Shown: positions 17,655 through 25,300 of the stretch, in pieces
How positions within the stretch are numbered: the stretch's first letter is position 1
Layout: each line of letters opens with the position of its first letter
Assembly (NCBI GenBank): GCA_004292515.1
Contig: RDXB01000051.1
Coordinates: 1-38,718, forward strand
Length of the DNA: 38,718 bases
From: Oscillatoriales cyanobacterium
Lineage (GTDB): Bacteria; Cyanobacteriota; Cyanobacteriia; CACIAM-69d
Reading direction: 5' to 3'
Notes under the pieces: generated by a model
What the model was told of the DNA's origin: nothing
The model's input: only the letters and a program-made list of their open reading frames with translations
The model's database searches: none
Made by a program: the position numbers and the translations under genes

Positions 17655-18323
17655 CTAGGAATTAGCTAATTTGCTAGCCATTGCCGGTTTAGGGTCTGCA
17701 TCCACATCCAAGTCAAACAGCTCAAAATCATTAGCATCAACGCCAATATCACTACCGGCATTAACACCAATATCACCGCCGGCATTAGCACCGACATTAA
17801 CACCAATATCACCACCGGCATTAACACCAACATCAGCATTGGTATCCGTATTGATATCTGCATTGATATCTGCATTGATATCCGTCCCAGCCCCCTGCCC
17901 CTGCAACAGGGCGCGTTCACGCAACAGCCGCAACTGGATTTTGTAGAGATAATCCTGGTTATTGATCGGCTGGCGTGGCAGGGGCAAATTGTCATCGGGC
18001 CAAGAGGCCAAATCCTGGCAAGGACAGGGACCCGCCTCAATCACCGACTCATTCACCGGCTGCAGTAATGTACAACGGGCACAGGGCAGTAAGTCCCAAT
18101 GACCTTCCAACAAATCCCCGATCGAGCAGGGGGTTGCTGCCAAGTGGTAGTGGTGGGGCGCTTGGCAAATGGTCTGCCAAAGCTGCTCGAAGTCTGGTGA
18201 GTAGGACTGGCCACGAATGACAGAGAACGTACCGAGGTGCTGGTTGTCGCGATCGCAGACTACCGGCTTGCCCAGTTGCATCCACAGGGCAATGTATTGC
18301 TTGACGCGATCTTCGGAAACCAT
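17655..18323 (-). CDS. Cysteine-containing protein with Asp/Asn/Gly tetrapeptide repeat tail
   Basis: This 222-residue protein has two parts. Residues 1-140 form a globular domain I do not recognise by name, with LWMQLGKPVVCDRDNQHLG near the start and a cluster of cysteines (C66, C81-x-x-C84, C100-x-C102) that could bind metal. Residues about 147-195 are a run of four-residue units of the form (D/N)-(I/A/V)-(G/N)-(A/V/G), such as DINA, DIGV and NAGG. The DNA is a 12/24-bp minisatellite. A short acidic tail (FELFDLDVDADPKP) follows. The start is the ATG at 18321-18323. There is no signal peptide or membrane helix. It is a single gene; the next minus-strand gene upstream is cobU, 151 bp away. 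Function is unknown; the globular part looks like a conserved cyanobacterial protein. Confidence 0.75.
   Translation of the reverse strand: MVSEDRVKQYIALWMQLGKPVVCDRDNQHLGTFSVIRGQSYSPDFEQLWQTICQAPHHYHLAATPCSIGDLLEGHWDLLPCARCTLLQPVNESVIEAGPCPCQDLASWPDDNLPLPRQPINNQDYLYKIQLRLLRERALLQGQGAGTDINADINADINTDTNADVGVNAGGDIGVNVGANAGGDIGVNAGSDIGVDANDFELFDLDVDADPKPAMASKLANS
17734..17883. repeat. 12/24-bp coding minisatellite
   Basis: Units of 24 bp (GCATTAACACCAATATCACC plus four bases) are followed by 12-bp units (GCATTGATATCT). All spacings are multiples of six, so the reading frame of the overlapping minus-strand gene is preserved. It encodes the tetrapeptide tail of that protein. Confidence 0.9.
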
Positions 18324-18474
18324 GGCTTGACTGGGTCTTAAGCTAAAGAACCTAGGTTCTGCCGGGTAGCGGTTGGCAGAGCTTCATCGGTCAGACCACT
18401 CCGACCCAATCCTAAGTCGCGCCCTTGGGGCTTGGTAAGATCTGAAACCTTGAGCTTAGGTTAAAGTTTGGCAG

Positions 18475-19119
18475 TTAGGCGGGGCCCGATCGCCCCAAAC
18501 CCTCGCCCATCGGGGACAGTTCGCGCAGGGATTGACCGATCGCCCGCAGGTTCACCGCATAGCCCCCAGTCACCAAATAGCAAGCGCCCGATCGACTGCC
18601 CAGCTCCCGCACCAACCGCCCTAGGCGATCGCGAAACAAGCGCCCCGAGGGATAGGCTGGCACCACGCCCCAGCCCGTTTCTTCGGCCACCAAGATCAGC
18701 GTGATTTGGCGGCTGCAACTATGGGCGATCGCCTTGACCAACGCCTGACTGATTGCTTGCCAATCTTCAGCGGGGCGATCGAGCCAGTTGGCAACCCAAG
18801 TGCCCAGGGAATCCACCAATAAGCAAGCATCGGCCGGGGCCGCCAAGAGGGCGGTGGGCAAGTCGATCGGCACGTCCCAGCTTTGCCAGTGGGGTGGGCG
18901 GCGTTGGCGGTGTTGGGCCACGCGATCGGCCCATTCGCGATCGCTTGGGTCAAGCTGAGACGTGGCAATGTAGATCACGGGTTGCTGGGAGCGGGCGGCC
19001 AGGCGTTCAGCCCACTCGCTTTTGCCCGATCGCGCCGGCCCGGTCACCACCGTTACGCCTGACCAGATCGGCTGCTCGATCGCCGCGATCGCCGGTTCAT
19101 GGGCTTCTCCGCAGCTCAT
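18475..19119 (-). CDS. cobU: Adenosylcobinamide kinase / guanylyltransferase
   Basis: CobU phosphorylates adenosylcobinamide and then transfers GMP to it, in assembly of the cobalamin (or pseudocobalamin) nucleotide loop. The 214 residues show the P-loop TGPARSGKSEWAERLA (26-41), VIYIATSQLDPSDREWADRVAQHR, LLVDSLGTWVANWL (Walker B-like), and VAEETGWGVVPAYPSGRLFRDRLGRL (about 165-190, shown in part). The motif VNEVG is replaced by AEETG, which still fits the family. An N-terminal stretch of about 18 residues precedes the core. Its ATG overlaps the stop of the upstream membrane-protein gene in ATGA (19116-19119), so translation is probably coupled. No other cob genes are nearby. Confidence 0.93.
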   Translation of the reverse strand: MSCGEAHEPAIAAIEQPIWSGVTVVTGPARSGKSEWAERLAARSQQPVIYIATSQLDPSDREWADRVAQHRQRRPPHWQSWDVPIDLPTALLAAPADACLLVDSLGTWVANWLDRPAEDWQAISQALVKAIAHSCSRQITLILVAEETGWGVVPAYPSGRLFRDRLGRLVRELGSRSGACYLVTGGYAVNLRAIGQSLRELSPMGEGLGRSGPA

Positions 19120-19586
19120 TCCACCCCCGCCGCGCCCGCCGACGACATCAACAGGGCAGGAGCCAAGGCCAGCGAAAGGCTAATTCCCATCACACTGGCC
19201 CCCAATAATTGCCAGAAGGACTGCCAACGCGATCGCCCCGCCACCCGCAGCTCCAACTTGGCCAAAAACTCCGCCGTCAACACCAGGGACACATCCGCCG
19301 TAATATCCAACCGCGACAGCACAATTACCACCGCCATGGCCGCCGCGATCGCCACCCCAAAAGATCGGGTCGCCGTTTGCAGCCAGCGCAATTTGCCCAA
19401 CATCGGCCAAGGCAGCTTAAAGGCAAAGGCCGCCGCCAACAGCACCGCCACCGCAATGCCCCCCAAGCTCACCCACACCAGCGAATTTGGCTGGGGATGG
19501 GCCATCAGCACCACCCAACTCATGGCTTGGTAAACCAAAGCCAAAGCAATCAGGGAAAGGGGAACATGGCTGCGATAGAGACGCAT
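19116..19586 (-). CDS. Hypothetical four-helix membrane protein, coupled to cobU
   Basis: This is a 156-residue integral membrane protein of unknown function. Hydrophobic stretches lie at about residues 9-29, 36-57, 74-92 and 127-146. The N-terminus MRLYRSHVPLS suggests few residues before the first helix. I chose the ATG at 19584-19586; a TTG three codons upstream is possible. Its stop overlaps the cobU start by four bases, so the two form an operon. That might hint at a role in corrinoid handling, but the sequence does not resemble CbiP, CobD or CobS, and I infer nothing firmer. Similar small proteins are common in cyanobacteria. Confidence 0.75.
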   Translation of the reverse strand: MRLYRSHVPLSLIALALVYQAMSWVVLMAHPQPNSLVWVSLGGIAVAVLLAAAFAFKLPWPMLGKLRWLQTATRSFGVAIAAAMAVVIVLSRLDITADVSLVLTAEFLAKLELRVAGRSRWQSFWQLLGASVMGISLSLALAPALLMSSAGAAGVE

Positions 19587-19614
19587 GACGAGCAATGGGT
19601 GATCGAGTCGGGAT

Positions 19615-19653
19615 CAATCAAGGCGGGCAATCAAGGCGGGCAATCAAGGCGGG
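19615..19653. repeat. 13-bp tandem repeat, three copies
   Basis: Three exact 13-bp units (CAATCAAGGCGGG) lie between the NIL-ferredoxin gene and the membrane-protein gene, ending 4 bp before the stop of the former. The period is non-coding. Confidence 0.9.
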
Positions 19654-19657
19654 ATCA

Positions 19658-20062
19658 TCAAAAGCTGGTGGAAATGGCCTGGACAGGACAGGTGGGCACG
19701 CATTGTTCGCAAACCACGCAGCGCGATCGGGCAAATTCCAACCGAAAACTGGTTGGGTTCAGCGTCAGCGCCCCCGTCGGACAAACCCCCGTGCAAAGCC
19801 CACAATGGACACAACTGGTTTCATCGATCGCAATTTCCCGATTGGCCGACGACACATCAATGTCCAGCGACTCCATCCATTCCGTAGCCGCTTCCATTTG
19901 GTCAATGTCGCCAATTAGCTCCACAACCAGCTTGCCCACGCGATCGGGAGCAACCTGGGCGCGAATGATGTTGGCAGCTACGTTGAATTCCTTGGCCAAT
20001 CGATAGGCGATCGGCATCTGCACCACGTGCTTGGGAAAGGTCAATGTGACGCGCTTTTTCAC
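19658..20062 (-). CDS. NIL domain protein with two 4Fe-4S clusters
   Basis: This is a 134-residue ferredoxin-like protein. Residues 1-72 form a NIL domain (MKKRVTLTFPKHVVQMPIAY onward), a ligand-binding fold also found at the C-terminus of methionine ABC transporter ATPases. Residues 80-130 carry two 4Fe-4S motifs: CVHCGLCTGVCP (Cys 84, 87, 90, 94) and CVVCEQCVPTCP (Cys 115, 118, 121, 125). Such NIL-ferredoxins are widespread in cyanobacteria and have been linked to sulfur or homocysteine metabolism in other bacteria. It is divergent from txlA, sharing a 153-bp promoter region. The start ATG matches the family N-terminus. Confidence 0.92.
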   Translation of the reverse strand: MKKRVTLTFPKHVVQMPIAYRLAKEFNVAANIIRAQVAPDRVGKLVVELIGDIDQMEAATEWMESLDIDVSSANREIAIDETSCVHCGLCTGVCPTGALTLNPTSFRLEFARSRCVVCEQCVPTCPVQAISTSF

Positions 20063-20215
20063 AACTTTTCGTCTCCCAAACCGGCAAGAAAACCCGAGAA
20101 CGCGGACAAGGTAACGATCCTGTTACACCTTGTTAGACTAAAGGTTGCAAGGCCGATCGCCTTTGCCCCGTCTTCTGTCGATAGCCTAGCACCGGAACCG
20201 ATCGAACCTCGACCT

Positions 20216-20866
20216 ATGAGCCAGTCTTCTGCTGAACCGACTGCCCCAGCCCTGACGACCGAAGCCAGCAGCAACCGTCTTCGCAACCTTGTGGTGGCGA
20301 TCGCAGCGGCCCTGTTGGGGGTGGCCATGTTCCTGGGGCTGCGCGCGGAACCGAACACGAATCTGCTCGATCGCCTGGCGCAGGACTCAATCCCGCTGGA
20401 TCAGGCGATCGGCAACGGCAAGCCAACGCTGATGGAGTTCTATGCCGATTGGTGTACCAGTTGCCAATCCATGGCCAAAGATCTGCGCGACTTGAAACAG
20501 GACTTTGGCGATCGGGTGAACTTCGTGATGCTGAATGTGGATAACAGCAAGTGGCTGCCGGAAGTGTTGAGCTATCGGGTAGATGGGATTCCGCACTTTG
20601 TGTTTTTGGATGGCCAGGGGCGGGAGCTGGCCCAGGCGATCGGGGAGCAACCCAAGGCGATCGTATCGGCCAATTTGACGGCCCTAGCCGAAGGCAGCGG
20701 CCCACTGCCCTACGCCCGCCTGAGCGAGGGCCAAACCTCTGAGTTTTCCGCCCCCATGGTAGACGAAGGGGCGGCCGAGCCGGAGCCGACCAATCCAGCA
20801 GCAGCGGATCGCACCAGCGCCCAAACCGATCCGCGCAGCCACGGGGCCGGGGTCGTGCGGCCCTAG
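20216..20866 (+). CDS. txlA: Thylakoid thiol:disulfide interchange protein TxlA
   Basis: TxlA is a membrane-anchored thioredoxin-like protein, the cyanobacterial relative of plant HCF164. It is thought to pass reducing power with CcdA to lumenal thiols for cytochrome b6f assembly. The 216 residues have a short N-terminus, one anchor helix (about 23-42, RNLVVAIAAALLGVAMFLGL) and a thioredoxin domain with the active site WCTSC (C80, C83). NFVMLNVDNSKWLPEVLSYR and GIPHFVFLDGQG are family signatures. I chose the ATG at 20216; the frame is open upstream, but that overlaps the divergent leader. The C-terminal 45 residues are an Ala/Glu/Pro-rich tail. A palindromic repeat follows the gene. Confidence 0.93.
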   Translation: MSQSSAEPTAPALTTEASSNRLRNLVVAIAAALLGVAMFLGLRAEPNTNLLDRLAQDSIPLDQAIGNGKPTLMEFYADWCTSCQSMAKDLRDLKQDFGDRVNFVMLNVDNSKWLPEVLSYRVDGIPHFVFLDGQGRELAQAIGEQPKAIVSANLTALAEGSGPLPYARLSEGQTSEFSAPMVDEGAAEPEPTNPAAADRTSAQTDPRSHGAGVVRP

Positions 20867-20923
20867 GGCTTGTTGTCCAATCACCTGAAACCCCGATTCC
20901 ACCGTGACAAGATCGTTAGGCAG

Positions 20924-20943
20924 CAAGGGGCCTAAGCCCCTTG
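20924..20943. repeat. Interspersed palindrome, copy E
   Basis: The core reads CAAGGGGCCTAAGCCCCTTG with one central change. It is preceded by GATCGTTAGGCAG, the same flank as copies A and D, and followed by TCATGACGGTTGG. It sits 57 bp after txlA and 75 bp before the SRPBCC gene. Confidence 0.85.
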
Positions 20944-21018
20944 TCATGACGGTTGGAGCATCGAAAATCAACAATCTCGGCCTTCCTTTTTTCCCCAAGA
21001 ACTTGATTTAGGTGTGGC

Positions 21019-21540
21019 ATGGCTTCTCGTTTTCCTTCGGTGAGATCAACCACCCCCAGCAACATGATGCGAGCCGCCTTACCTCGGGCCTATGAACAGT
21101 CGATCGCGATTCGGGCCAGTGCCACGGCGGTGGAATGGTGCTTCACAGATTTGACCCTGATGCACCGCTGGTTGAATCCGGCGTTGCGCTGCGACCCCGT
21201 GGGCGATCGCTGGGGGACAGATTTGGGCGATCGCAGTCGGTTTGTGTTGCAAATTCCGCTGCTGGAACCGTCGCTGGCCTGCGCGGTGGCCGAGCGCGCT
21301 CCTGGCAAAATTGTTTGGGCCTTTGAGGGCTTTTTTGTGGGGCGCGACAGTTGGGAATGTTTCCCCGAGGGGGACGGCACGCGCTTGGTGAATCGGTTTG
21401 AGTTTGCAATTCCCAACCCGATCGTTGGTTGGGGGTTCGATCGCGTGGCGGCCGGGTGGGTGCAGGGCGACATGCAGGCCCAACTGCGCCGCCTGAAGCG
21501 CGTGGCCGAACAGGTCTACCACCTGCGATCGGGACAATAG
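21019..21540 (+). CDS. SRPBCC (START/Bet v1-like) family protein
   Basis: This 173-residue protein matches the SRPBCC ligand-binding fold. YEQSIAIRASATAVEWCFTDLTLMHRWLNP is the typical first strand and helix (about 25-54, with the MHRWLNP loop). RFVLQIPLLEP, APGKIVWAFEG, WECFPEGDGTRLVNRFEF and the long C-terminal helix GDMQAQLRRLKRVAEQVY follow. Such proteins bind lipids, pigments or small hydrophobic molecules; the ligand here cannot be told. The ATG at 21019 is used, but M16 or M17 (21064 or 21067) would also start close to the domain. It is a single gene after txlA, separated from it by a palindromic repeat. Confidence 0.8.
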   Translation: MASRFPSVRSTTPSNMMRAALPRAYEQSIAIRASATAVEWCFTDLTLMHRWLNPALRCDPVGDRWGTDLGDRSRFVLQIPLLEPSLACAVAERAPGKIVWAFEGFFVGRDSWECFPEGDGTRLVNRFEFAIPNPIVGWGFDRVAAGWVQGDMQAQLRRLKRVAEQVYHLRSGQ

Positions 21541-21892
21541 CGATTGAGTCTGGCCGATGAGGGCGATCGCCTGCCGAGCGTGCGCCACCCTGCTAATTAG
21601 GACTCAGTTGCAAATATCAGGGTGCGATCGGGATGGGATGATTCCGAAGGCATCGCAGCCCAGGATTGGCAGTTGCCGAAAATCATTGGTTGAAGCTGCA
21701 GGCGATCGCCATTCGCCGAATTGAATTTGGGAATGATTCAGCGCGATCGCGTCTTAGCTTGTTGATAGTCAGTTTTAATAGAGTCACTGCCAGTCAACTC
21801 AGTCATCCTTTACGATCACTGGTAGCGATGCTTGTTGTTGATTTCCAGATCCTCAGGCTGCTTAGGACTGGCACTTTCCTAGAGGCAACCCC
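21541..21892. other. Intergenic region before the ferritin-like gene
   Basis: The 352-bp spacer has no credible gene. It holds two HIP1 octamers and an AT-richer stretch (21760-21800) that could contain the promoter of the ferritin-like gene. A frame at 21666-21896 is open but unlike any known protein. Confidence 0.5.
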
Positions 21893-22327
21893 ATGAAAGA
21901 TTTAGACCAACCCGCAACGATCAACCTGCTCAACACCATTTTGGAATTTGAGCTGGCCGGTGTGGTGCGCTACACCCACTATTCGCTGATGGTGACGGGG
22001 CCCAATCGCATCCCGATCGTGCAGTTCTTCCGCCAGCAAGCGGCGGAGTCTTTGACCCACGCCCAGCAAGCCGGTGAAATCGTCACGGGGCTTGATGGTC
22101 ATCCCAGCCAAAAAATCGCCCCGATCGAGGAAACCTACAAGCATTCGGTGCGCGATATTTTGGCCGAGAGCCTGAACCACGAAAACCGCGCTCTGGAACT
22201 CTATAAGCAACTGCTAGACGTGGTGGAAGGGGCGAGCGTGTATCTGGAGGAATACGCTCGCGGTCAAATTGGTCAAGAGGAGCTGCACTCGCTGGAACTC
22301 CGCAAAATGCTTCGGGACTTTAGTTAG
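21893..22327 (+). CDS. Bacterioferritin-like (ferritin superfamily) protein
   Basis: This is a 144-residue four-helix diiron protein of the ferritin superfamily, probably storing iron or protecting against it. Carboxylate and histidine ligands appear in ILEFELAGVVRYTHYS (E18), AAESLTHAQQAGEIV, ESLNHENRALELYKQLL and EELHSLELRKML. The wording matches the cyanobacterial bacterioferritin-like group. The haem-binding methionine of classical bacterioferritin (near residue 52) is not obvious, so haem binding is doubtful. The start is the ATG at 21893. The stop codon TAG lies inside the left arm of an inverted-repeat element (22325-22458), so that element inserted exactly at the gene end. Confidence 0.88.
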   Translation: MKDLDQPATINLLNTILEFELAGVVRYTHYSLMVTGPNRIPIVQFFRQQAAESLTHAQQAGEIVTGLDGHPSQKIAPIEETYKHSVRDILAESLNHENRALELYKQLLDVVEGASVYLEEYARGQIGQEELHSLELRKMLRDFS

Positions 22328-22458
22328 GAGCGCCACTAAGTCAATAGGCTGGGTCAGTGGCCAGTAGGTTAGGTCGATTTGTGCAAAACCCAATGCGATT
22401 CATGCAAAGTTTGCTGGTGTTGGGTTTCGTGCCTCCACCCAACCTACTGGCGCTCCTA
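22325..22458. mobile_element. Nested inverted-repeat element abutting the ferritin-like gene
   Basis: TAGGAGCGCCA (22325-22335) is the exact inverse of TGGCGCTCCTA (22448-22458). Inside it, CCAGTAGGTT (22361-22370) pairs with AACCTACTGG (22441-22450), and GTTGGGT (22419-22425) pairs with ACCCAAC (22437-22443). The inner hairpin, with its TTTCGTGCC loop, resembles the GTTGGGTTTCG...ACCCAACCTAC palindromes common in cyanobacterial intergenic DNA. The left arm appears interrupted by about 25 bp, as if an ancestral longer stem had gained an insertion. No coding capacity is present. Confidence 0.6.
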
Positions 22459-23013
22459 GACTAATGCGCTGGGTTGATAAGGCTTAAAAACCAGATAAGT
22501 CAGGCTCGAAAGAATGATCGACCCAGTGAATTAAAACAGCTATGCCGCTCCTGCTTTACTGTTTTACTGTTTTACCGACCTGCTCCATCACGATTGGGTG
22601 ATTATCGTGATCTTGAACTGATACTCAGCCTAGTTGCGTCGCTAGGGCGATGGGTTGACAAATGGTTTGACAGCCAGCGCGCCGTGCGACTGGGGCGATC
22701 AGGATGAAGGCTATCGGGATGAAGGCGATCGGGATGAAAGTGATCAGAATGAATCGGAACCACGCTTCCCCACAGCCCGCGCACCACGCACCACATCCAT
22801 GACAAAACCACGTCTATGACAAAATCTATGACAAAAACGACATACAACACAAAAGCGATCGGCTGACTCGCACCGCCGAAGCAGGCAAGACAGCCGATCG
22901 CCATCCAATCAAATTAATCCAGTCAAACCAGTCCGATTGGACTACCTAGCAACGCACTTCAGTACGCTTGGTCAGGCAAGCAGGCGAAGGGCTACAACCT
23001 TCAAACTGGGGGA
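22459..23013. other. Intergenic region with minisatellites
   Basis: This stretch between the ferritin-like gene and hli holds no convincing gene. It contains the 15-bp repeat at 22698-22757 and several TATGACAAAA words at about 22797-22835. A minus-strand frame (22602-22904) has a hydrophobic run but is built mostly from the repeats, so it is not called. Confidence 0.5.
22698..22757. repeat. 15-bp minisatellite, four copies
   Basis: Four units lie head to tail: ATCAGGATGAAGGCT, ATCGGGATGAAGGCG, ATCGGGATGAAAGTG and ATCAGAATGAATCGG. No gene is associated. Confidence 0.88.
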
Positions 23014-23157
23014 TTACAGCAAGCCCAGTTGCGACAGAATGCCTTGGCCGGTGATGAATTCCGTAGCGATACCGATCACGAAGCCCATCATGGCCAGACG
23101 ACCGTTCCAGGTTTCAGCGAAAGCGGTGAAGCCATATTTGGTCTTTTGCTCAGTCAC
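23014..23157 (-). CDS. High-light-inducible protein (one-helix CAB-like)
   Basis: This 47-residue thylakoid protein belongs to the Hlip/SCP family, which binds chlorophyll and carotenoid and protects photosystem assembly under strong light. The signature AETWNGRLAMMGFVIGIATE (15-34) contains the conserved ExxNGR motif and forms the single membrane helix, followed by TGQGILSQLGL. I chose the GTG at 23155-23157 because GGAGG stands 10 bases before it. The frame is open further upstream, but that stretch is the leader. It is divergent from cpcE. A sigma70-type promoter about 80 bp upstream is listed separately. The symbol is left blank because the hli paralogue cannot be told. Confidence 0.93.
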   Translation of the reverse strand: MTEQKTKYGFTAFAETWNGRLAMMGFVIGIATEFITGQGILSQLGLL

Positions 23158-23212
23158 GATCGAGGACCTCCGAAAAGGGTTGCAAGCGAATAGATAAGAG
23201 CCGAGTTGGCGT

Positions 23213-23262
23213 AGCGCTCTTGTGTCAAGCGCTTCTATAGAAAATTTAACGCAACTTTCCAA
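23213..23262 (-). promoter_or_regulatory. Predicted hli promoter and leader stem-loop
   Basis: On the minus strand TTGGAA (23257-23262) and TATAGA (23234-23239) are separated by 17 bp, a good sigma70 arrangement, putting transcription start near 23227. Two AGCGCT words (23213-23218 and 23228-23233) with a 9-bp gap can pair at the start of the transcript. Prediction from pattern only. Confidence 0.4.
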
Positions 23263-23575
23263 ATCCCGCAACGTTTCGTTACTAATTCATGAATTATGGC
23301 GATCATAACGATCGCTGACCATCCCCCAAAGCATCCCCCAAAGGCTGATATGCCAACGGATTGACCCGATTTTGCTAACTAATGCAGCCAGCGTAAATGC
23401 AGCCAGTGTAGCCAGCGATTTTACCTGTCCCCCTGCCCAATCCACAGCCCAATCCACAGATCGCCCCAGGATGCCTCCTTGCAAGGAAGCAACCCTCAAT
23501 CGGATCATGGAGCCATCCAGATGCGTAGAGCCATCCAGAGATCATGATGTCGGGAGACGCTGGGAGACTGTTGCC

Positions 23576-24394
23576 GTGAGCCATGCTGCCGAAGGGGAAA
23601 TTTCCGCCAAGTCGCTGACCTTGGAAGAAGCGATCGCTAATTTGCGTAGTGATGATCCGAGCCTGCGCTACTACGCTGCTTGGTGGGTGGGACGCTTTCG
23701 GGTGTCGCAGCCGGATGTGATTGTGGCGCTGATTGAGTCTTTAACCTACGAAGCCGATCGCACCGAAGCAGGGGGATTGCCTTTGCAGCGCAATGCAGCC
23801 CGAGCTTTGGGCAAGCTGGCTGATCGCGCGGCGGTGTTGCCCCTGATTCGATCGCTGAGTTCCCCGGACTACTATGTGCGCGAGGCAGCAGCCCAGTCCC
23901 TAGGGATGTTGGGGGACGATCGCGCTGTGCCGGGTCTGTGGGCGCTGTTAGATGGGGGCGTGGCAGCGGCGGTGGAAGTGCCGGGCCAACCCCACTTGGT
24001 GCAACCCTACGATGCGGTGCTGGAAGCTCTGGGTAACCTGGTCGCGACGGAGGCGATCGGGGCGATCGAGGCCTTCACAGCCCATCCGTTGGCGAAGGTG
24101 CAATATGCGGCGGTGCGGGCCATGTATCAGCTCACGGGGAATGGTGCTTGGGGCGATCGGCTGGTGACAGCGCTCCAGGGGCCCGATTTGCAACTGCGGC
24201 GGGCGGTGATGGGTGATGTGGGGGCGATCGGCTACTTGGCCGGGGCCGGGGCGATCGCGCAAACCCAGGCAGAAAACAGCCTGAAACTGATTGCGCTCAA
24301 AAACCTGATCGAGCATCCCAACGCCACTCCCGATGGGACAACCCTGACAGATGATGGGCGACGAATCCTAGCCCTGATGGATGGACTGTTGTAG
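23576..24394 (+). CDS. cpcE: Phycocyanin alpha-subunit phycocyanobilin lyase, CpcE subunit
   Basis: CpcE, with CpcF, attaches phycocyanobilin to Cys84 of the phycocyanin alpha subunit. The protein is made of HEAT-like helical repeats. LTLEEAIANLRSDDPSLRYY, AAWWVGRFRV, LQRNAARALGKLADRAAVLP, SSPDYYVREAAAQSLGMLGD, LQLRRAVMGDVGAIGYL and AENSLKLIALKNL are close to the CpcE family and unlike CpcF. I chose the GTG at 23576, giving VSHAAEGEISAKSLTLEEAI and 272 residues, the length of known CpcE proteins, with GGGAG about 10 bases upstream. Starting at upstream ATGs would add a non-conserved extension. Neither cpcF nor cpcBA is adjacent, so cpcE has left the usual cpc operon. Confidence 0.93.
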   Translation: MSHAAEGEISAKSLTLEEAIANLRSDDPSLRYYAAWWVGRFRVSQPDVIVALIESLTYEADRTEAGGLPLQRNAARALGKLADRAAVLPLIRSLSSPDYYVREAAAQSLGMLGDDRAVPGLWALLDGGVAAAVEVPGQPHLVQPYDAVLEALGNLVATEAIGAIEAFTAHPLAKVQYAAVRAMYQLTGNGAWGDRLVTALQGPDLQLRRAVMGDVGAIGYLAGAGAIAQTQAENSLKLIALKNLIEHPNATPDGTTLTDDGRRILALMDGLL

Positions 24395-24492
24395 CACCTG
24401 CCAGGGTGGGAGAGCGATCGAGCGCATTTTGGCTGTAGCTTGGCACACAACGATCGCCCCCAACGGCTGTTTAATCTGCCTGTCTAGTCCGT

Positions 24493-24525
24493 CGATCGCC
24501 ATCCGATCGCCATCCGATCGCCATC
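24493..24525. repeat. 11-bp tandem repeat, three copies, before cynS
   Basis: Three exact 11-bp units (CGATCGCCATC) end 25 bp before the cynS start. The unit contains most of the HIP1 word. Confidence 0.88.
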
Positions 24526-24549
24526 CCCATTACGCAACTGGTTAGGCCC

Positions 24550-24996
24550 ATGACCCTCGAATTGCCCACCGTGACGGCCACGATCCTTGCTGCCAAACAA
24601 GCAAAAAACGTGAGCTTTGCTGACCTCGAAACCCTGTTGGGTCGCGATGAAGTGTGGATCGCGGCGATGATCTATCGCCAAGCCTCCGCCAGTCCCGAAG
24701 AAGCCCAAAAGCTGACTGAGGCGCTGGGTCTGGGGCCCGAAGTAGCCGCAGAATTGGTTAGCTATCCCGTCAAGGGGCTGGGCCCGGTTGTGCCGACCGA
24801 CCCGCTGATCTATCGGTTCTACGAAATCATGCAGGTCTACGGGATGCCGATGAAGGAAGTGATCCACGAAAAATTCGGCGACGGAATCATGAGCGCGATC
24901 GATTTCACCCTGGATATTGAAAAGGTGGAAGACCCCAAGGGCGATCGCGTCAACGTGACCATGAATGGCAAGTTTCTACCCTACAAAAAATGGTAA
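24550..24996 (+). CDS. cynS: Cyanate hydratase (cyanase)
   Basis: Cyanase converts cyanate and bicarbonate to ammonia and carbon dioxide, letting the cell use or detoxify cyanate. The 148 residues match the family length. The N-terminal helical domain is [20 protein letters not shown]. The catalytic C-terminal part has [20 protein letters not shown] (conserved Arg and Glu) and [20 protein letters not shown] (conserved Ser). The tail ends [10 protein letters not shown], as in other cyanases. The start is the ATG at 24550. In many cyanobacteria cynS follows the nitrate/cyanate transporter genes cynABD, but here it stands alone, so ammonium and NtcA control is only a guess. Confidence 0.96.
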   Translation: MTLELPTVTATILAAKQAKNVSFADLETLLGRDEVWIAAMIYRQASASPEEAQKLTEALGLGPEVAAELVSYPVKGLGPVVPTDPLIYRFYEIMQVYGMPMKEVIHEKFGDGIMSAIDFTLDIEKVEDPKGDRVNVTMNGKFLPYKKW

Positions 24997-25074
24997 AGCC
25001 CTTGCAGTAGAAGTCACCCTCGAAGTTGCCTGAAACCCTGATCAAATTATTAGGAAATCGTCAGTTGACACTGA

Positions 25075-25102
25075 TCATTCGATCCTGGTCATTCGATCCT
25101 GG
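25075..25102. repeat. 14-bp tandem repeat, two copies
   Basis: TCATTCGATCCTGG occurs twice in tandem and is followed by a partial third copy. Confidence 0.85.
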
Positions 25103-25300
25103 TCATTTAATACCAATGATTCAGCTGATGATTCAGCGCATGATCCAACCGCTAAATACCCAGCCAGCGAAATAGGGTTGCAGGCACGAGGGTCAGTTCA
25201 GCCATCAACACTGGCAGTGGCAATGGGCAATCAATCATTACTTCGAGGCCAAATCACAAGGCTTTATGAACCAGCATGATCGATTCTCCATCTCGCAATT

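Noticed and set aside
17398-17658. An 86-codon plus-strand frame between the TPR relic and the next gene
   Set aside because: It has no recognisable domain and competes with another frame that looks more protein-like; the region is treated as decayed.
19209-20006. A 265-codon plus-strand open frame
   Set aside because: It is antisense to the membrane protein and the NIL-ferredoxin, and includes the 13-bp repeat.
22602-22904. A 100-codon minus-strand frame with a hydrophobic run
   Set aside because: Its second half is the 15-bp minisatellite read as HPDRLHPDSLHPD and its first half has no family match.
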